NCBI RefSeq assembly: GCF_015832195.1 | Contig: NC_052017.1 | Coordinates: 49,181,652 to 49,245,651 of the forward strand | Length of the DNA: 64,000 nt | Direction: 5' to 3' | Origin: Motacilla alba alba | Lineage: Eukaryota; Chordata; Aves; Passeriformes; Motacillidae | Notes under the pieces: model-generated | What the model was told of the DNA's origin: nothing | What the model saw: the letters and a program-made list of their open reading frames with translations, nothing else | The model's database searches: none | Made by a program: the position numbers and the translations under genes | Part shown: piece after piece, positions 23,565 to 38,235 of the stretch | Numbering within the stretch: position 1 is the first letter of the stretch | How the letters are laid out: every line of letters begins with the position of its first letter

Positions 23565-25898
23565 TTTTGCAGGGAATATTTGGCATTAAAAATCATGCTG
23601 GAAAATTAAAATAATTTTTTAGCTAATAGTTCAGCCAATTTTTAAGCTAATTATATCTGATGTTATGCCAGCCAAGGCTTATGAGGTGTTTTATAAAAGT
23701 CTGCATTTCATCGGTTCTCTTGTAAAAAAATAAAGAAAGAGGTGCTAAAACTGCGAATTGATCCAAAACCCAAGTATGTCTGGGAAAGTGAAGAAGAGAC
23801 CCAAAGCCTGTTGACTTGGGTCCATCTCCTCTGTTGTGTAGCAATGAAACCATCACCAGTGAGAGACAAAAAAGATATGCAGGCTTTACATTTCTATGAG
23901 TGAATTTGTACAGGAGGTAATAGTAAACTTATTTTGCTGGAACTGATTTTCTTTATGCTTGGTAGATAAGCTGGTGGTTTTCCTAAAGCCCGTGAGCACA
24001 GACATATTAGCAGCTACAGAAAATGAGACCAAAAGCAAAGAGAAAAAAATCAAGCAGTGCTATACCCCACAAAGCAATCCCCCAAGACTGCAGTGCTACT
24101 AAGAAGCTGTATTTAGGACAGAAGCCTTCAAGGTATTTTCTAGCTCATCAGGTCTAACAGTGACTACCACAAGCACTACATCCTGCAATTGATATTTAAA
24201 CCCTAGCTCACTCCATTACTCTTTCTCCTTTTGCCTATTTCAGGCCACATAACATCTCAATGCCTTCCCCTCCCCACTTCATGCATACCCCCCGTTCTCA
24301 GGTTTTCACTGATTTACACTCAGATATTTGTATTTCCTTCTTCTTTTCCACACTGACTTCCTGACAGGGGTGCAGAGAAAACCCTCCCTTCCTCCTGCTG
24401 CTCACTTCTCTCTTTTGTCCTTACCCCTTTTTGGTTGCACCAGGGCAGCTCCATTTCAGGGAAAGCTTTGCATAACATTTAACACTTCAATGTATTTGAG
24501 GAACACCGAAGTCACTTAAAAATGCTGACACAAACTGAAACCCTGGAAATGCCCAGCTACATAATTAATTCTGAAATGTGTATTTGTACTAGACAAAACT
24601 TACCTCAGGTGGCTTTCCTTGCACACCTTGCAGCTGAAGTGACATTTCAACTGTCCATGGGCTCACCAAAGTAGGGGTTACTTCACATTTACCTCAGAGT
24701 CGTCTTACGATTTAATAAATGAATTAATTTACTGCTAAGTAGAGTTTTATTCCATCAGTTAAAGACAGACTTTATTTAGAATTTATTTGCATTCATACTA
24801 AATTAGAAACTAGACTTCTAGTTTATCTACCAACTATGAAAATAGGGCTTATAATAAATGGCCTTTTCTGTTATGTCTTCACTGATATGTACAGGTACAC
24901 AAAAGTATGGCTTCTGCTAAAAATAACTTCTCTCTAACAGTAAGACCCAAGTTTTGCTACTGTTCCCTGACTCCCTACAAGTATGCAACTTTCCTGTCCT
25001 CTCCTGATCAGTTTGGGACTAGCAGAGGTCTGGGCAGCTCTCAGCATCTGGAGCCCAAAGTCTGGGCATGTGAGTAGGGAACTAGCTGGCTCTTCAGAAA
25101 AAAAAGGATGAAGGCAAACAACTTTGATTCTGTACCTTAGAAAGCAAATCAATTGGTAAGTACCTCTTTTATTTTCCAACGAAATCTGACAGTCTACAAC
25201 TGTTTTAAATCTGTTGCACAGCAAATGTGTGCTTTTTATGCAAATAATCTTTACAGTTCATACACTTCGTAAAATGTCAAAGTTGACCAACTGTACTACA
25301 AACATCTTCAACCTTTTCTGGTTTATTTTAGGTTTCATTGCATAATTTGAATGTGTATGCAATATATGGTATCAAGTTATAGCTGTTGATTCCTTGTTTC
25401 AGACCATGGTGTAATCACATCCTTGTGGTCCTGAAGCTCTTGCTAAGCCTGACCTGCAGTGCTCAAGGGCTGATTGTGAGGATACTCAGGCAAGAGAGAA
25501 TGGATTCAGCTATGCTCGGGTAAGCTTAAGTAAAACACACCAGAAAACAAAATTGGGAAGAAGTAACTGGAAACCAATTATTAGAAAGGACAATAATTCA
25601 ATAAAATAAGAAATCAGTGAAAAGCATCAGTAATTCTAAAACTGTGTCTATCATCCTCTTTTACCTGTAGGATTAAATACTTCATGAGAGCATCATACAA
25701 TCTGACAAAGTCACAGCTTTCAAAGTTTCAGAACAGACTGGTTTTGTAAATTTTGTTTTTAATGGTAAATGCTGTCCCTCTTGACTCTTCCTCCAGCACA
25801 AAACAGTGTGCGTGTGATTTTCACAGGTGTGATAAACATGACAGGAAATGGATCTAACAGTGGAAAAGCACTTGAAAAGAATAATATATAAAACAAAA

Positions 25899-25930
<32 letters not shown>
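25899..25930. repeat. (CTA)n triplet microsatellite
   Basis: About ten uninterrupted CTA triplets. The motif is the same as in the array 2.4 kb away. Confidence 0.92.
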
Positions 25931-28900
25931 AAAATGCTTTTATTAATATCATGGAAGATACTGCTGCTTGCTATCCAAAAATTTAAAATTAGTTAATACT
26001 TATAAAACAGGTGTAGGTAGTAGCACAAACCACTTAGCCAATTAACCCACAAAGCACTTGGATGAAGTGAAATATCATATTCTAACAATATAAAAATTCC
26101 TGTGACATATCAAGGAAGACAAATATTTATATTGGACACAGTATGTCTGTCATTTTGCAAAATGTGACATTTCAGCTGGTTGACCTCCTTCAAAAACTAA
26201 GCCATTTGGAAACAATCCAGAAAATTATTAGGATTGTTCAATTTACACAACACTATGGCTTAATTGAAGCAAGGCAGATACCAATAATTAAATTAAATTT
26301 TGAAAGATGCTGAACTAAACTGCTGCATCTATAACTGTTTTCCAGTAATAAGGAGGTGCACAGTCCTTTTCAGAGTTTATCTTGGTATCTTTGACTAACA
26401 AATATATTGCTTTCCTTTTCTTTAAAAATAGGTTCTGTAATTAGAAAAAAGCTGCCCCTTTTATTACAATATATGCATGTTTCCAAAAAATGTTATTGAT
26501 CCTAAGGATAGAAAACATGCATTATTTTTTATTATTACCAGTGTTAACATTTTGGTCTAATCCATTTTAGATCTCTGGCAGATATTATTTCCTAAATTAG
26601 GGCACTAGCAGCTTATGAGGTAGGATCACATCTCAGTGCCACATGTGATGCTAAATGAATTTAAAATCAGACAGTGATTTCATGACAGCATGAACTTGAA
26701 TTTAACACTTATACCAGTGCTGCGTGAAAGCCACAACTGCCATTGCAATTCGAAACACCAACCCAGTATAAACTCTCTCCATGTTTCAAGTGTGTTGATG
26801 GCCTTGGATGAAGAACTTTGCAGTGGAAGGCTTCAGTGCCAGAGCAGGGCATTAAACAGCACAGCACAGCGAACTGATGACCAAGTGATGGCTGGGGAAC
26901 CACTGCTTCACCAAAAAATATACTCAGTTCAACTGTTGCTTTTCTGAAAATAAGATTACCATCTTCAGTGTTTGCAAGTCTTTCTGCAGCCTCTGTCAAA
27001 AGATTGTAGCACTAGGGAAAAAAATTGTTTATGCTTTTTTTACATATGGAGAGGAAATAAAATAATGCCAACCAAATACAATTTGTCTTGAGGTAAATTT
27101 TACAGGGCAGATGTTCTCTGTCCTCCCTGGATTTATTCATGACAAATAGCTTTTTAATATGACTGAAAACCAGAAAAAATATCCTGTAAAACTGCAGACT
27201 ACTTTCCACAGGCCTACACTATCTCTATATTGCATATATTACATATGTCTGATGTGGCAGATGGTTCATAAAGAAGTCACAACAGGGCCCTCTATAATTT
27301 TTCAATTACACCCAACTATCCACTCTTACACTCATAGTTGATATTGTATATATATTATAGATTTTGTACTGTACTGGGACTAAATCTGAGCATTTTTCAA
27401 CCCACCAAAGGAGCCTCTACTGATGATATGATCTAAATTTCAGCTACTTAATAACTGGGACTAAATCCTCTTCTGATCCCTCCTTCTGCTACTCTGTGCA
27501 TAACAAAAGTATAGGTTTTAGTTTTCTTTCAATAAATGTGAATTCTGGATGTGAATTCTAGAAGATTAAAAAGATTGTATTTCTGAAACGAAACAGAAAA
27601 AAATTGTTGTTGGTGGTAAATTGGTGTATTCTATAGCTTACACGATTTATAAAAAGGAACTGACTCCTTTACACACACATAATGTTTTGAAACACACAGG
27701 TTCTAACTTTAGAAACTATAGTATGATGCATAAATGGAAGATAAAGCGCTCTTGTACAAATTCTGATGTTACTAATCCCATGGGAAATGATCGGGGTTCA
27801 TAAACATTTTTACTGCCTTTGGTTATGGGCAATGAATACTGAATGGCCAAATAACAGCTACTCAAGGTCTCCACTTGCTTCTGCAAGCTGCATTTTTCTT
27901 TACTCAGCACTCATAGCAGACTTACACAAGAAGCTTGGGACTAGCTGTTAATTTGAAACATTCACATTCTCAGGGTAGGCTTATTTGCAAGCTAGGTTGC
28001 AAATCCAGCTCTAACATGTGACTTTTTCTTCTAAACAGATCAAAATTATGTGATTCTTGGCAGACTTGATTTCAACCAGAAGACAGAACTGCAAGTAGGT
28101 TTTGGGATCAGCAGAGCAATGATTATCCTAATAAAATTGAGGCTTTTTTTATGCATGCTATTTCTATTGGTTATTCAGTCAAATGAAATATTCATTATCA
28201 AATTCAAAATAATAATAAATAGTAAATGTCCAAATGTTTTCCTCCCTTAAAAAAATTAAGCCAAACCTGGGACTACACTCCCCCCAGGGGGCACCTTCCC
28301 CCCCAGTAACTTATAAATATACAATATACACTGGACTAAATCAGTTGAAATTGTTTGTATATTTAACATTGTAAAATATTGGTGATCAATCATATTATAA
28401 ATATGCTTCAGTTCAGCTAACTCAGGTCTCAAACATTTATTTATACATTATTGTGATTGAAAAGTTGTTCAGATGATAAGTTGCCAAATACTGTACATTT
28501 TAAAAATAAAGATATTTCAGCAGTCCTTAGAAGGATATATATTTTGAAGCTCCTTCAGCAGAGGGGTGCTGGAATTCCTCTCTTTGTTAGTAACTTGCTG
28601 GATGTTGGTCACTTTGGACTAGTGAGTAGAAGATAATTAAAAAACCCAAATCTGACAGCACAGAATTATTCTCTAATTCACTAATGTGGGATGTTAACAA
28701 CCACAGAATGTGAATATCAAGCTTCTACAATAATATTAATTTGGTCACAAAGTAATCTGGCTTATTTTACAGCATACATTGAACAGCAAAAGTATAGCAA
28801 TTAATGTATTCAGTTAATTTTATTAGAGTTTTATTTTATTATTAATCAAAGGCTTAATCACATTTTTGCAAACAAGTGTGAACAGTCTACTTGGTTTGAT

Positions 28901-29979
28901 CCAGAGGTTACTATCTTTTTCTCAAAAATTGTGAAGTTTCTGCAGTTTGAGAGGGGCCACAATCTTGAATAAATATAACAAGGAAAGCAAGAGGAGAAAA
29001 CTGTCTCCATTCAGTGCAGCATTGCTGACATAAGAATATTAACTTTTGCATTTCCTGACTTCCTACATTTTAACTAGGTAACTGTATGTGTGTATGAATG
29101 TAGGGCTTCATTTATTTAATTTTGCATGCAATTTCCTAAGTTTGATGTTTTTTTAAATAAGAAGGAAAGCAAATAAAACCACAAAGCCTTCTGTTTATGC
29201 AGTCTAATGAAGCTGATTTGGTGCCTTTGATATGGAATTCTCTGTGTGCTGGGTAAGGCACCCAGGGATAATAAGTGTTTCTCAGCTGTGCAGTTTAGAA
29301 AAGTCCTCTGAACTGCCAGTGTCCTTTGGATGGAGCTTGAATCCCAGGATTAATAAAGTTTCTCTTTACCTGCCTGCATTCAGTTTCTTGGGAAAACACT
29401 GTATATACCATAAATAATTGAGCTGCAGCTCTGAGAACATGCGAAAAAAGCATGAATCTGAAGCTGTTCACACTGGACATTCCCGCAGCATTGTACAAAC
29501 GGGTTTTAATGATGCAGCTTCTATAGCAGTTTTCTTGTCCCTTGAGTCTATAGACAGAGAATGGCAGCAAAAGCTGGTGAAATAAATTTGGATACTCATA
29601 ATATGTGTCAATGAGCAGCTGTCAAATGACAGCAGTTCTTTATTATTGATCCTCTCTGTCTTCACAGTGACGTGAACTTCTTGACCTGCAAGAGGCACTT
29701 TGTGAAAGAGGGACTGCGAGAGAGTATGTGATGTGCAAAGCCTACGCATTCAACTTCCACGCTCTGAGGGAGCACGAGGAGAATTCTGAATAGGCTACAT
29801 GAAGTATGGGCTAAGAAGGTGGAAAAGTGCAGCACTTCCAGATGGTAGTCCATAATCTTTAGTGACCTCATGCACAGAAGTATTCATAAGGTTCTCTTTT
29901 TGTGCAGGCAATACTATAAGGCCAATTATAAAATACAGAATAAATCACTCAGATTTTGATTTATTTTTGTCTATCAGTC

Positions 29980-31080
29980 TAGTTCAGGAAACAGAGTGCA
30001 ATCTGATAGCTTGTCACCAGAGGAGGAAGTAACATGTGCTGAAGAGGCCCCACTGCATAATACATTATCAGAAAGCGAGAAGCAAAATGCCCTGTTTACT
30101 GATGGGTCCTGTCACGTAGTGGGGAAGCATCAGAGATGGAACGTGGTTGTAAGGAGTTCCCTACGACAAGTCATAGAAACTGCTGAAGGAGAAGGTTTGC
30201 AGATGTGAAAGCTATCCAGCTGGCTTTAGGCATTGCTGAATGAGAGAAATGGTCAGCATTTTATCTCTATGCTGACTCATGGATATTGGCAAATGCTCTG
30301 TGGGAGTGGCTGCAGTGATGGAAGCAGAATAACTGGCAGCACTGCCATCGTGGCATTGACACCAAAGTGGCAAGCTACTGATGCCTGGGTGGAGACCCCA
30401 GGTTTGAAAATACCTCATGCAGATGGGTCAGTGAAGAAAATCAGAATAATCAGCAGATGGATCAGACTGCTAAGATTAAAGCATCTCAGGTACATCTGGA
30501 TTGGCAACATTAGTGTGAACTATTTTTAGCTCAGTGGGCCCATGACTCCTTGGGCCATAAGGAAGGGATGTAACCCACAGATGGGCTCATGACCAAGAGG
30601 TGGAACTTATCCATGGACACTCTCACAAAGGTTATCCATGAATATGAAACAAGACCTGCAGTCAAGCAGGACAAGCTTGTGTGGAGGATGGTGTCTGCAG
30701 TGTAACCATGGGAGGCCTGGCAGGCTGGCTGTAACACACTCCCACCAACCCACCAGGGCCGGGGCCATGTGCTTACAGTGGTGGAAGCAGCCGCTGGGTG
30801 ACAGGACACAGATCCTGTGCCCCAAGTCACCGCCTAGAACACCTCCTGGGACTTGAAACGCAAGGCTTATGGTGACATGATACTCCAGAAAAAAAGAGAG
30901 ACAATGGGACTCATTTCTGAAAGAACTTAAAAGACACCTGGGCTAAAGAGCATGGCATGGAGTGGCTGTATCACATTGCCTATAATGCACCAGCCTCCAA
31001 GAAAATGTACTGATACACTGGACTGTTAAAGATGAAACATGGCAACAGATAGATGGTGGGGCCTTCAAACATTGGGAGCC
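29980..31080 (+). pseudogene. Decayed ERVL-like endogenous retrovirus pol (RNase H-integrase)
   Basis: The frame at 29996-30208 contains FTDGSCH, the first conserved aspartate motif of a retroviral RNase H, followed by a basic/hydrophobic segment typical of avian ERVL-like pol. Beyond it, similarity continues in shifting frames. Tryptophan-rich RNase H sequence (about 30210-30350) and integrase zinc-binding and core-like segments (about 30530-31075) are recognisable, but stop codons and frameshifts break them repeatedly. No intact product is possible. The 5' part (gag, protease, most of reverse transcriptase) and a 5' LTR are absent. Orientation is plus, toward the LTR segment that follows. 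Family assignment is inferred from residual motifs and the linked LTR. Confidence 0.8.
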
Positions 31081-31402
31081 ACTGATCACTACTGAGAGAT
31101 GTGCTGGGCATCAATTAAGAGGGGCTGAGCATCATTTCTTTCTCTTGGATTTTATTCTCTATTCCCTACTCTCTCTCTCTCTCTCTCTCTCTCTCCCCTT
31201 TTTATTACTCTATTATTATTACTATCATCATCATCATCATCATCACCATTATTTTTAGTTTTATTTCAATTCTTTAATTGTTTTTGACCCATGAGGTTTA
31301 TCTTTTGTTTCCAGTTCTCCTCTCCATCCCACCAGAGAGGCAGGGGAGAGTGAGCGAGCTGCTGTGTGGTACTTAGCTGCTGGCTGAGGTAGAACCATGA
31401 CA
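31080..31402 (+). mobile_element. 3' LTR remnant of the ERVL-like element
   Basis: This segment aligns with the 3' part of the solo LTR at 11.25-11.52 kb. Shared features are GCCACTGA, a long pyrimidine stretch, TTTTATTTCAATTCTT, GAGTGAGCGAGC and GCTGTGTGGTACTTAG, ending in CCATGACA at 31402. The first half of the LTR is missing and pol sequence runs directly into it. Two simple repeats have expanded inside it: (CT)n at 31169-31196 and ATT/ATC triplets at 31211-31253. Confidence 0.78.
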
Positions 31403-34400
31403 TAACTTCATGAAGCAAATGCTCTTTGGTTAACCTCCATGATCCATAGTAGACGTCAAGCCATGGCCCGAATGCAACCTTTTGGAGATCTGCAAGAATT
31501 ACATGCAGACAAGCATTTGCTTGTGGTGTAACATTGCCCTTTCTTATCTGAAAAGCTGATCCAGCTGTGGGCAAGGTTTCTGACTCCGTGTATTTGGCCA
31601 CCCAAAATAAATACAGCATGATTTAACTCCTACTTATCTTCCAATACTGTATTTCAATATTGCATTCAGATCATCCAATATGGAATGTACTTTGAAAATA
31701 ATTTAAATGTTTCACAAGTAAGTTTCCACTCTAACAATCATATCCTGAGATCTAAAACTTCCTTTTCTCTTGGCATGAAAAGCACTTTATTAACGTTCAT
31801 TAATCCCATCCTTATTTTGAAAATGTGAGAATTAGCACATGCAAATGTATTTGCAAAAAAACCACAAAGTAAACTAAAGGAAGAATAAATCACATCTGTT
31901 CCCTGGACCATCTACTCCTCACACCTCAAGTTCCCAGCAGTTAATCATAAACTGAGGAACTAGACTGAAATAACCTATAAACCCTGTTCTTTGAAACACA
32001 GCACATTTCATAGAAATGTTGTTCAGCCTTCTCTATTCAGTAGCACTCTTTGGAATTATTAGAAGGAGACTCAGAGTCTCAGAAGAACGTCAGCCAATTT
32101 TCAGTTCCTAATAAAGTGCCTGCTAACAGTAGCCTTAGATAGGAATACATGTTTTGATGGAAGAAGAGTTTTAAAACATTTTAACCACCAGTTTAAAACA
32201 TAGACTGATACTTCGCTGTTTTCCATAAAACAGTTTTGCCATTTAAAACTTTTTCAGTAATTTAAAACTTTGTTCCTGAGTTTGATCACTTTTGTCATGA
32301 GACCTGAATGAAATTCTACCCTAGTTTTACCACTGCCTGGATAACTAGGACATACTTATATGACTTCCATCAGAGCATAAGTCCCAAATTTTTACCTTTG
32401 GCATTGGGCTTGAACACACATCAGTGACAATTTTGCTTGTAAAATCAGATAGCTTTTTTGGCTAGGAAAACTCACAAGAATCCTAAAATGTTACTCTCTG
32501 TAAAGCTAGCCATGTAGTCTAAGGCATTCAATTCAAGACAAATACACTTGGAAAAGATGGCAGCATATGCAGAACATCAGCATTTTGCTAAATCACTTTG
32601 TTTGCCAAATCATGTCCTTCTCTGGAGGGCTGCCATCCAAACCTGGAGGATGCAAAAAGCAAAGGATTCGTGCTTTTTAAAGAATGGCAAAATGTTGTCA
32701 GATCATAAGATATATGAAAAAATACTGCCAGCTGCTCAGTTTACTGAAACATTCTGAAAGATTGTAGTGCAGATGAGAGGGCAGAAATTGGCTTAGGATC
32801 AGGAAATATCTTGTAGTGGAACAATCAGCCAACATGCAAGAAAGCCTACAAAGACTGTAGGATTAATTATGTAATATACATATGTTTCCCATAAACTTGA
32901 CTTTCAAATTCAGAATAATTTACAATAATTAAAAGCATTCTCCAACTCAGGTCAAGACATAAGATTTGTTGAAATGCTGGTAGCAACTAGTGCTTGATAT
33001 AATTTCTTTGACCTTTTCTACTACTGGAATTAACATTTTTTCTTTTTTTAATTTTTTTTTTTTGAGAAAAATGGAAAGATAAGCAAGTCATCAGGAAGAA
33101 CAAAAAAAACATAGTGGGAAAAATCACTAAATTTTTCAAAATTCTACACCATTTCTTTATATTCCTGCATCACACCTATAATTTGATTGAATTTCAGCAT
33201 AGTGTTGACTCCTATTCTCTTAACTGCATGCAGCTATTAAATGAAAAGTGACAACAGAACATGATTTATATATGACATAAGAGAACAAGGTTTTATTCTG
33301 CTTCTGCTTGTGCTATTTGAAGGAATAAGCTTTCAGGGTGCCAAAATTATTGCTAGCCTTGTTAACTACTTTGGAAGCAAAATAGTTGACATAAGGATAG
33401 CCAAATCTGTTCTTTTATGAAAGTGTAATAAGACAGAAAATCATTTCATTGTCAGATAATGCTTCAGTTTATACGACACAATTAGATTTGCAATAAACTA
33501 CAAACAGATTTGATAATGTCACTTACAACAATAATCCTGGAAGAAGCAATAGTGTAGCATTCAGCTCCCTGACACCGACGAGCTGGAAGCAACCTGCCAG
33601 GGAGCAGCTGATTACCCAATCCAGAGTTACATGTATGAAACTGAAAACAGACTTTGACAGGCTATAGATCATATTTTTTTAATTTGTCTCCCAAGTACAT
33701 AACAAGTTTAGCTCTAGTCTACATGAATTAATATTCCAAACACTCGGCTCATTAGTCTAATCAAGGGATGGGAAGACCACACAAATGTATGGATTGTTCA
33801 GCAACCCTGACCTAGTCATTCACACACATGTAATAGCCCTGCCATTCACTCATGCATAGAAATGATCACAAAAGCAAACAATGCTGTGCTCACTCATTCA
33901 CTTAATTAGTTAGTCACTGTTTCACTCACTTGGTTGACTCAGTCCTTCTTACTTACAGCCTTAGAATCTCATCTCACTTTCCCAGTGAGTAATGCCAATT
34001 AAAATTCACTTAAGGCCCACATAGATTGAGAAAATCAGAATTACACCCTCAGTCTGACAGATACTAAACTTCATGAAGCAATTCTTCAATGTGACTTGGA
34101 ATATTTTAAGGTCTTCAGTAGAAATTTAGTGCAGCACAGGCCTTGCCTAGTCTTCTCGTTTTCTCATCTTTAACTCTCTTGCCTTGAAAGCAAAAGATAG
34201 GCTTCTGCCCTCATTATTATTTAAGCACTATTGAGAGCAAAATCTGACTTTTTAAATGTAAATTATAGACAAGGTTTCAACACTTATGTAGTTGTCAGCC
34301 ATCTTCCTTCAAAAAACATTTCCCAGCATCAGTGTGCATAGACACTCAGTTATTTCATAATTTTCTTGGCTAAAGTCCAGTTCCCTTAATTTCTCCTAAT

Positions 34401-37400
34401 TGTATGTTTCATACCCGTCATGAAGGCTTCAGGGAGGAAAGTGATATGTAACATTTCTAAATTGTTAAACCAATGACCTTTTTTGTTCTATGATACAAGT
34501 TGGATACAAATTCAAATTGGTCATTCTTTCCATTAGATATCTGACCAGCATATTCAGCTGACACATAAAATGCAATGTTGTCTGTCAGTCTCATGACCAA
34601 GTCTTGCATCACTGCATGACAGAGTTTAATGCACAGGTCTGTCTGTATTTGTACATGCATATAAATCACTGCAATGGGGATTCTTTCATAAAGCATGGTC
34701 ATAAAGCATGAAAAGCTTATTGTCTTCTGATTCTAGAAATAGATTATTTTGCCAGTAACAGCTTTCTCAGACCAGCAGCAGAGTATAGTTTTTTTTTTAC
34801 CATTTTGATTTTCAGAGATGTGTATATTACAAAGAACTGCATATTTGGCCAAAAAAAAAAAAAAAGAAATAATTAGAAATAATAGGAAATTCTTATACCT
34901 AGGAAGTAAACTCACTGACACAATGTCACAATAGTGAATGGGTCTGGGTAATCCGTTTTCTAAATTTGCACTGATTTGTGGATGTTTTTATCAAGGGCTA
35001 AGACTGGAAAAGAAAAAGGCTGGGGTGCAACTGTGATAGATTTTCTGTACTTTGTACATCTCCATAAACTTTTGTGAACATTTTATTTTTATGACTTGCA
35101 TTAGTTTACTTAATGGGTGAATGAGTATCATTATCTTTTTACTTTCACTGTAAAGTTTTTACCATATTTCTTCTTATACTGATTTGAGACAATATAACTT
35201 ACCATTCCTGGCTAGATTTAACAGTTTATCAAAACCACTTTCAAACTATAGCCATTCCTAGTTTTCTCCCATAAAGGCATTCAGTTTTTCATTCAGTTTA
35301 AACAAGTCTATGTTGATAAACATTATTTTCATTTTTACATTTATGAATTTACTAATCTTGAATATGTCAGATCTTATATGTATATACATAACATAATATG
35401 CATTATTTCAAAACAATCGTGTAGGGTTGCTTTAAGTGCAAACACCTCATACTATTTTAGATGTCAGGATTATGTAATTCTAGGACAGAACAGGACAGGA
35501 CAGTACCTTTACAAAGAAGGAGCTGAAAGTAGATGTGACATAAATATCAAAGAGAAAACGAGGAGGGTAAATGATTTCACAACTGCATTTGCTTTTGCAA
35601 ACAGTCTGACTTATCACTACATGTATTTTGCACGTGGCTGTTGGAAGAAGTACATTCTGCAGCCAAACATGAAGATTTGATTCTAGTCAGTGAACTCAGT
35701 CCATCTGCTGGGGTAATTTAGCCACTGCCTCTGGAGAACTTCGACATATCAGAAACACAATATTCAAATAGAGCTCAGGCTTTTAATATCAGATTTGGCC
35801 TGATGGGAGACCATCATCCATCAACACTTATTGAATACCCACTCGAACCTTTAAATTTGCAGCAAAATTCTCCCCTGTGAGTGGCTCACTCAGCAGTATC
35901 ATACAGCTACACTGCCAAAACCACCTGGAAATGGGGCCAGGGCTTTGCAATTTAAGCTCTCAGGCATATGTCTTTGTGGCAATTTTGTGATATTATACCA
36001 TTTAGGCCTTTAAGTGGTTTGAATATAAGAGTAAATGCAGGTCAGGTCAGGAATAAAAAGAGAAGGAAAATGCAAGCAGAAAAGGAAGAGAAAGTATTTT
36101 TCTCACACAACCTAAGCAGCTCCTGTGACCACAAAATAATCAGAAGTAGATTATTTGAGGTGAAAGAATTTCCTACAGATAGTCTTAAAAACAAGTTCAT
36201 TTCCAATTGAAGGCAGAGGAAGTCAATTAATCCCTTTCACAGATTGAAATGGATGATCACATGCAAGAAGCTTCATCTCTGCATGTTAAAAAAGTTAACA
36301 GGAAATCACTTACACTGTTTAAGCTGTTGCATAAAAACAACAATGGAGCTTTCCTTTCAGCAACATTTATCTATAGTCAAAAGGATACTGTCCTGCACTT
36401 AATATAGAACCATAGTTTATGTCAGCTGTTTGCATTACTCTTGTTCCCACCTTTATTTGTCTTGCATCCCCTGTAAAACCTTGAACACAGTATGACAGAA
36501 CTGAGGTGGCGCAGCATAGTGGAAACACTACTACCCAGTAAAAAATGTATTACATACCTTTATCATGACACATAAGGCAAACACTCAGTGAAAGGAGAGG
36601 TAGCTTTCTGTTACTTGGGGATGTGTGTGAGGGGTGTGCGTGAGTGCGACTGATGCATTTGCAGAGCTAGGAACCAGCTTCATGCCTTACCATTCATAGC
36701 ATCAGATGCAGGCAGCCCATAAATGACACAGAAATCTGTGCATTTTCCTGTAATAGTGCTGCATCAAATCCTGGCTATGTTTAGTAAGGTACTCGCTGTT
36801 ACACCTTTTTTTCCATGCATGCAGTCTGTTTAATTGTCATTGTTAGACAATATGCCCACACTTGCCACTGAACATGTTTGGCACTGAGAACCTCTCCTTT
36901 GGTTGGGTGAGTTTCCAGGTACCGGCAGTTGTGAAAAGTGCATCAAGTGAATTGGCAGGCACTCCTTTAGTTGCACAGCAGGCAAAGAGTCCACAGCAGG
37001 AGCAACCTCTGCTAGCAGGGACCCTTAGAGCATGGTGTGGTGCTTCTTTTGGGGGCACGTCTTTGGCAGTGGGTCTGTGCTGCTGTCCTTTCCAGGCCCC
37101 AGGCCCTGTGCCTTCTGGCCACAGCACCCTATTTCTGAGTGTGAGGAAGCCAGGAAGGACAGTGAAGGAACCTCAAGCACCATTGCTGAGGCATGGCAGG
37201 TCTGACAGACACTGTTGTATACGTTATATTTTGCAATGACTCGTCTCCTCCTCCTTTAGCCTAATGAGCACCATACCCACAGTTATGTTGGCCTATTTTC
37301 TCATTATTAAATTCAATTCTGCAGAGAAGCATATGGCAAATGGGGAAAAAAAAGAGGTCAGAAAGGATGTGCAAAACTGTTCATGAGGTTGCATTTCTTT

Positions 37401-37850
37401 CAGGGAAATTGGTCCATAAGTACCAGTAAGATATTAATGAAAAACATTTTAAAACATAGCTGATCTCAAAGTGCTAGTAACAAAACATAGTCATTAATTG
37501 CTTGTTAAAAGTTAATACAAACTTCCTGCTTTTTAATAATAATGTTACAAGAGGCCAATACTTTAAGAAGGTCTCTGATATGCCTTTTTATGATATGCCA
37601 CTTTATATGCTGATTTCTGTGTAATCATTGCAGTGCATGAGAGATAGATGCTATTACAGATTTAGACTCTAGATTTTAGATTGTACTTATGTTTCCATGT
37701 ATGTAAACATTTTGTAAAATCTCATCAAATTCACATGGACCAAAATGCAGAATTTCAGACACACAACAAGCTGGGGTCTCTGGAAAAATACAGGGTTGGG
37801 AAAACACAAAGAAACAAAGATCATGCTCCTAAACGTTCTACTGGATGAAA
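31403..37850. other. Intergenic AT-rich DNA
   Basis: No gene recognised. A more GC-rich patch at about 36860-37240 carries open frames on both strands without recognisable domains. Nothing Y-like was found. Confidence 0.55.
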
Positions 37851-37854
37851 TACT

Positions 37855-38235
37855 ACTTGCAGCGCTACCGGCTTTGATTATAGGGGTAGGTGTAACCAGA
37901 ACAGGGTGTGCATCCTCCTTCCCTCCCCTCCGGCGAGCTAGGGAGCTCAAACACGAGCAGGCTGAACCTCTCGAGGCCGTGTGACCGATCCGTGGAGCCA
38001 CTAGCCCGCGCCGCGGAGGAGAGCCGGCCCAAAGCTGCGCGCAGCTTTGTTACGCTGCCATTCCGGAGCACAAAGGAAAGCGACGCTGCCATCAGCAAGT
38101 CACCAGCTTATCTACAAGAATTACAGATGCAGCTACCGGCGTGTCTGCTCCCAGCTGCCCGTGCTGGGGGCAGCCTTGCGGTGCCTCTCCTGAAAAAAAC
38201 CGGGCGGGAAAGGGGAAAACTGGCCAACATCTCTC
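37855..38235. other. Second orphan CpG-rich islet
   Basis: This is a compact CpG-rich block (densest 37930-38100) 3.7 kb upstream of the EZH2 promoter. It contains GCTGCGCGCAGC (about 38033-38044), a 12-bp palindrome. No TATA/PSE pair or exon is seen. It is possibly a noncoding RNA promoter or an upstream element of EZH2. Confidence 0.55.

Larger units (their letters stand above)
22850..29979. other. Intergenic AT-rich DNA
   Basis: No gene, exon or recognised transposon body. It contains two CTA/ACT triplet arrays, listed separately. I specifically looked here for a fourth Y RNA (CTAGTCAAG-like 3' stem or GGACCAAC/GGACCAGC 5' stem on plus) and found none. Confidence 0.55.

Noticed and set aside
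36500..36530. tRNA-like box A (GTGGCGCAGCATAGTGG)
   Set aside because: No box B and no cloverleaf partner strands nearby.
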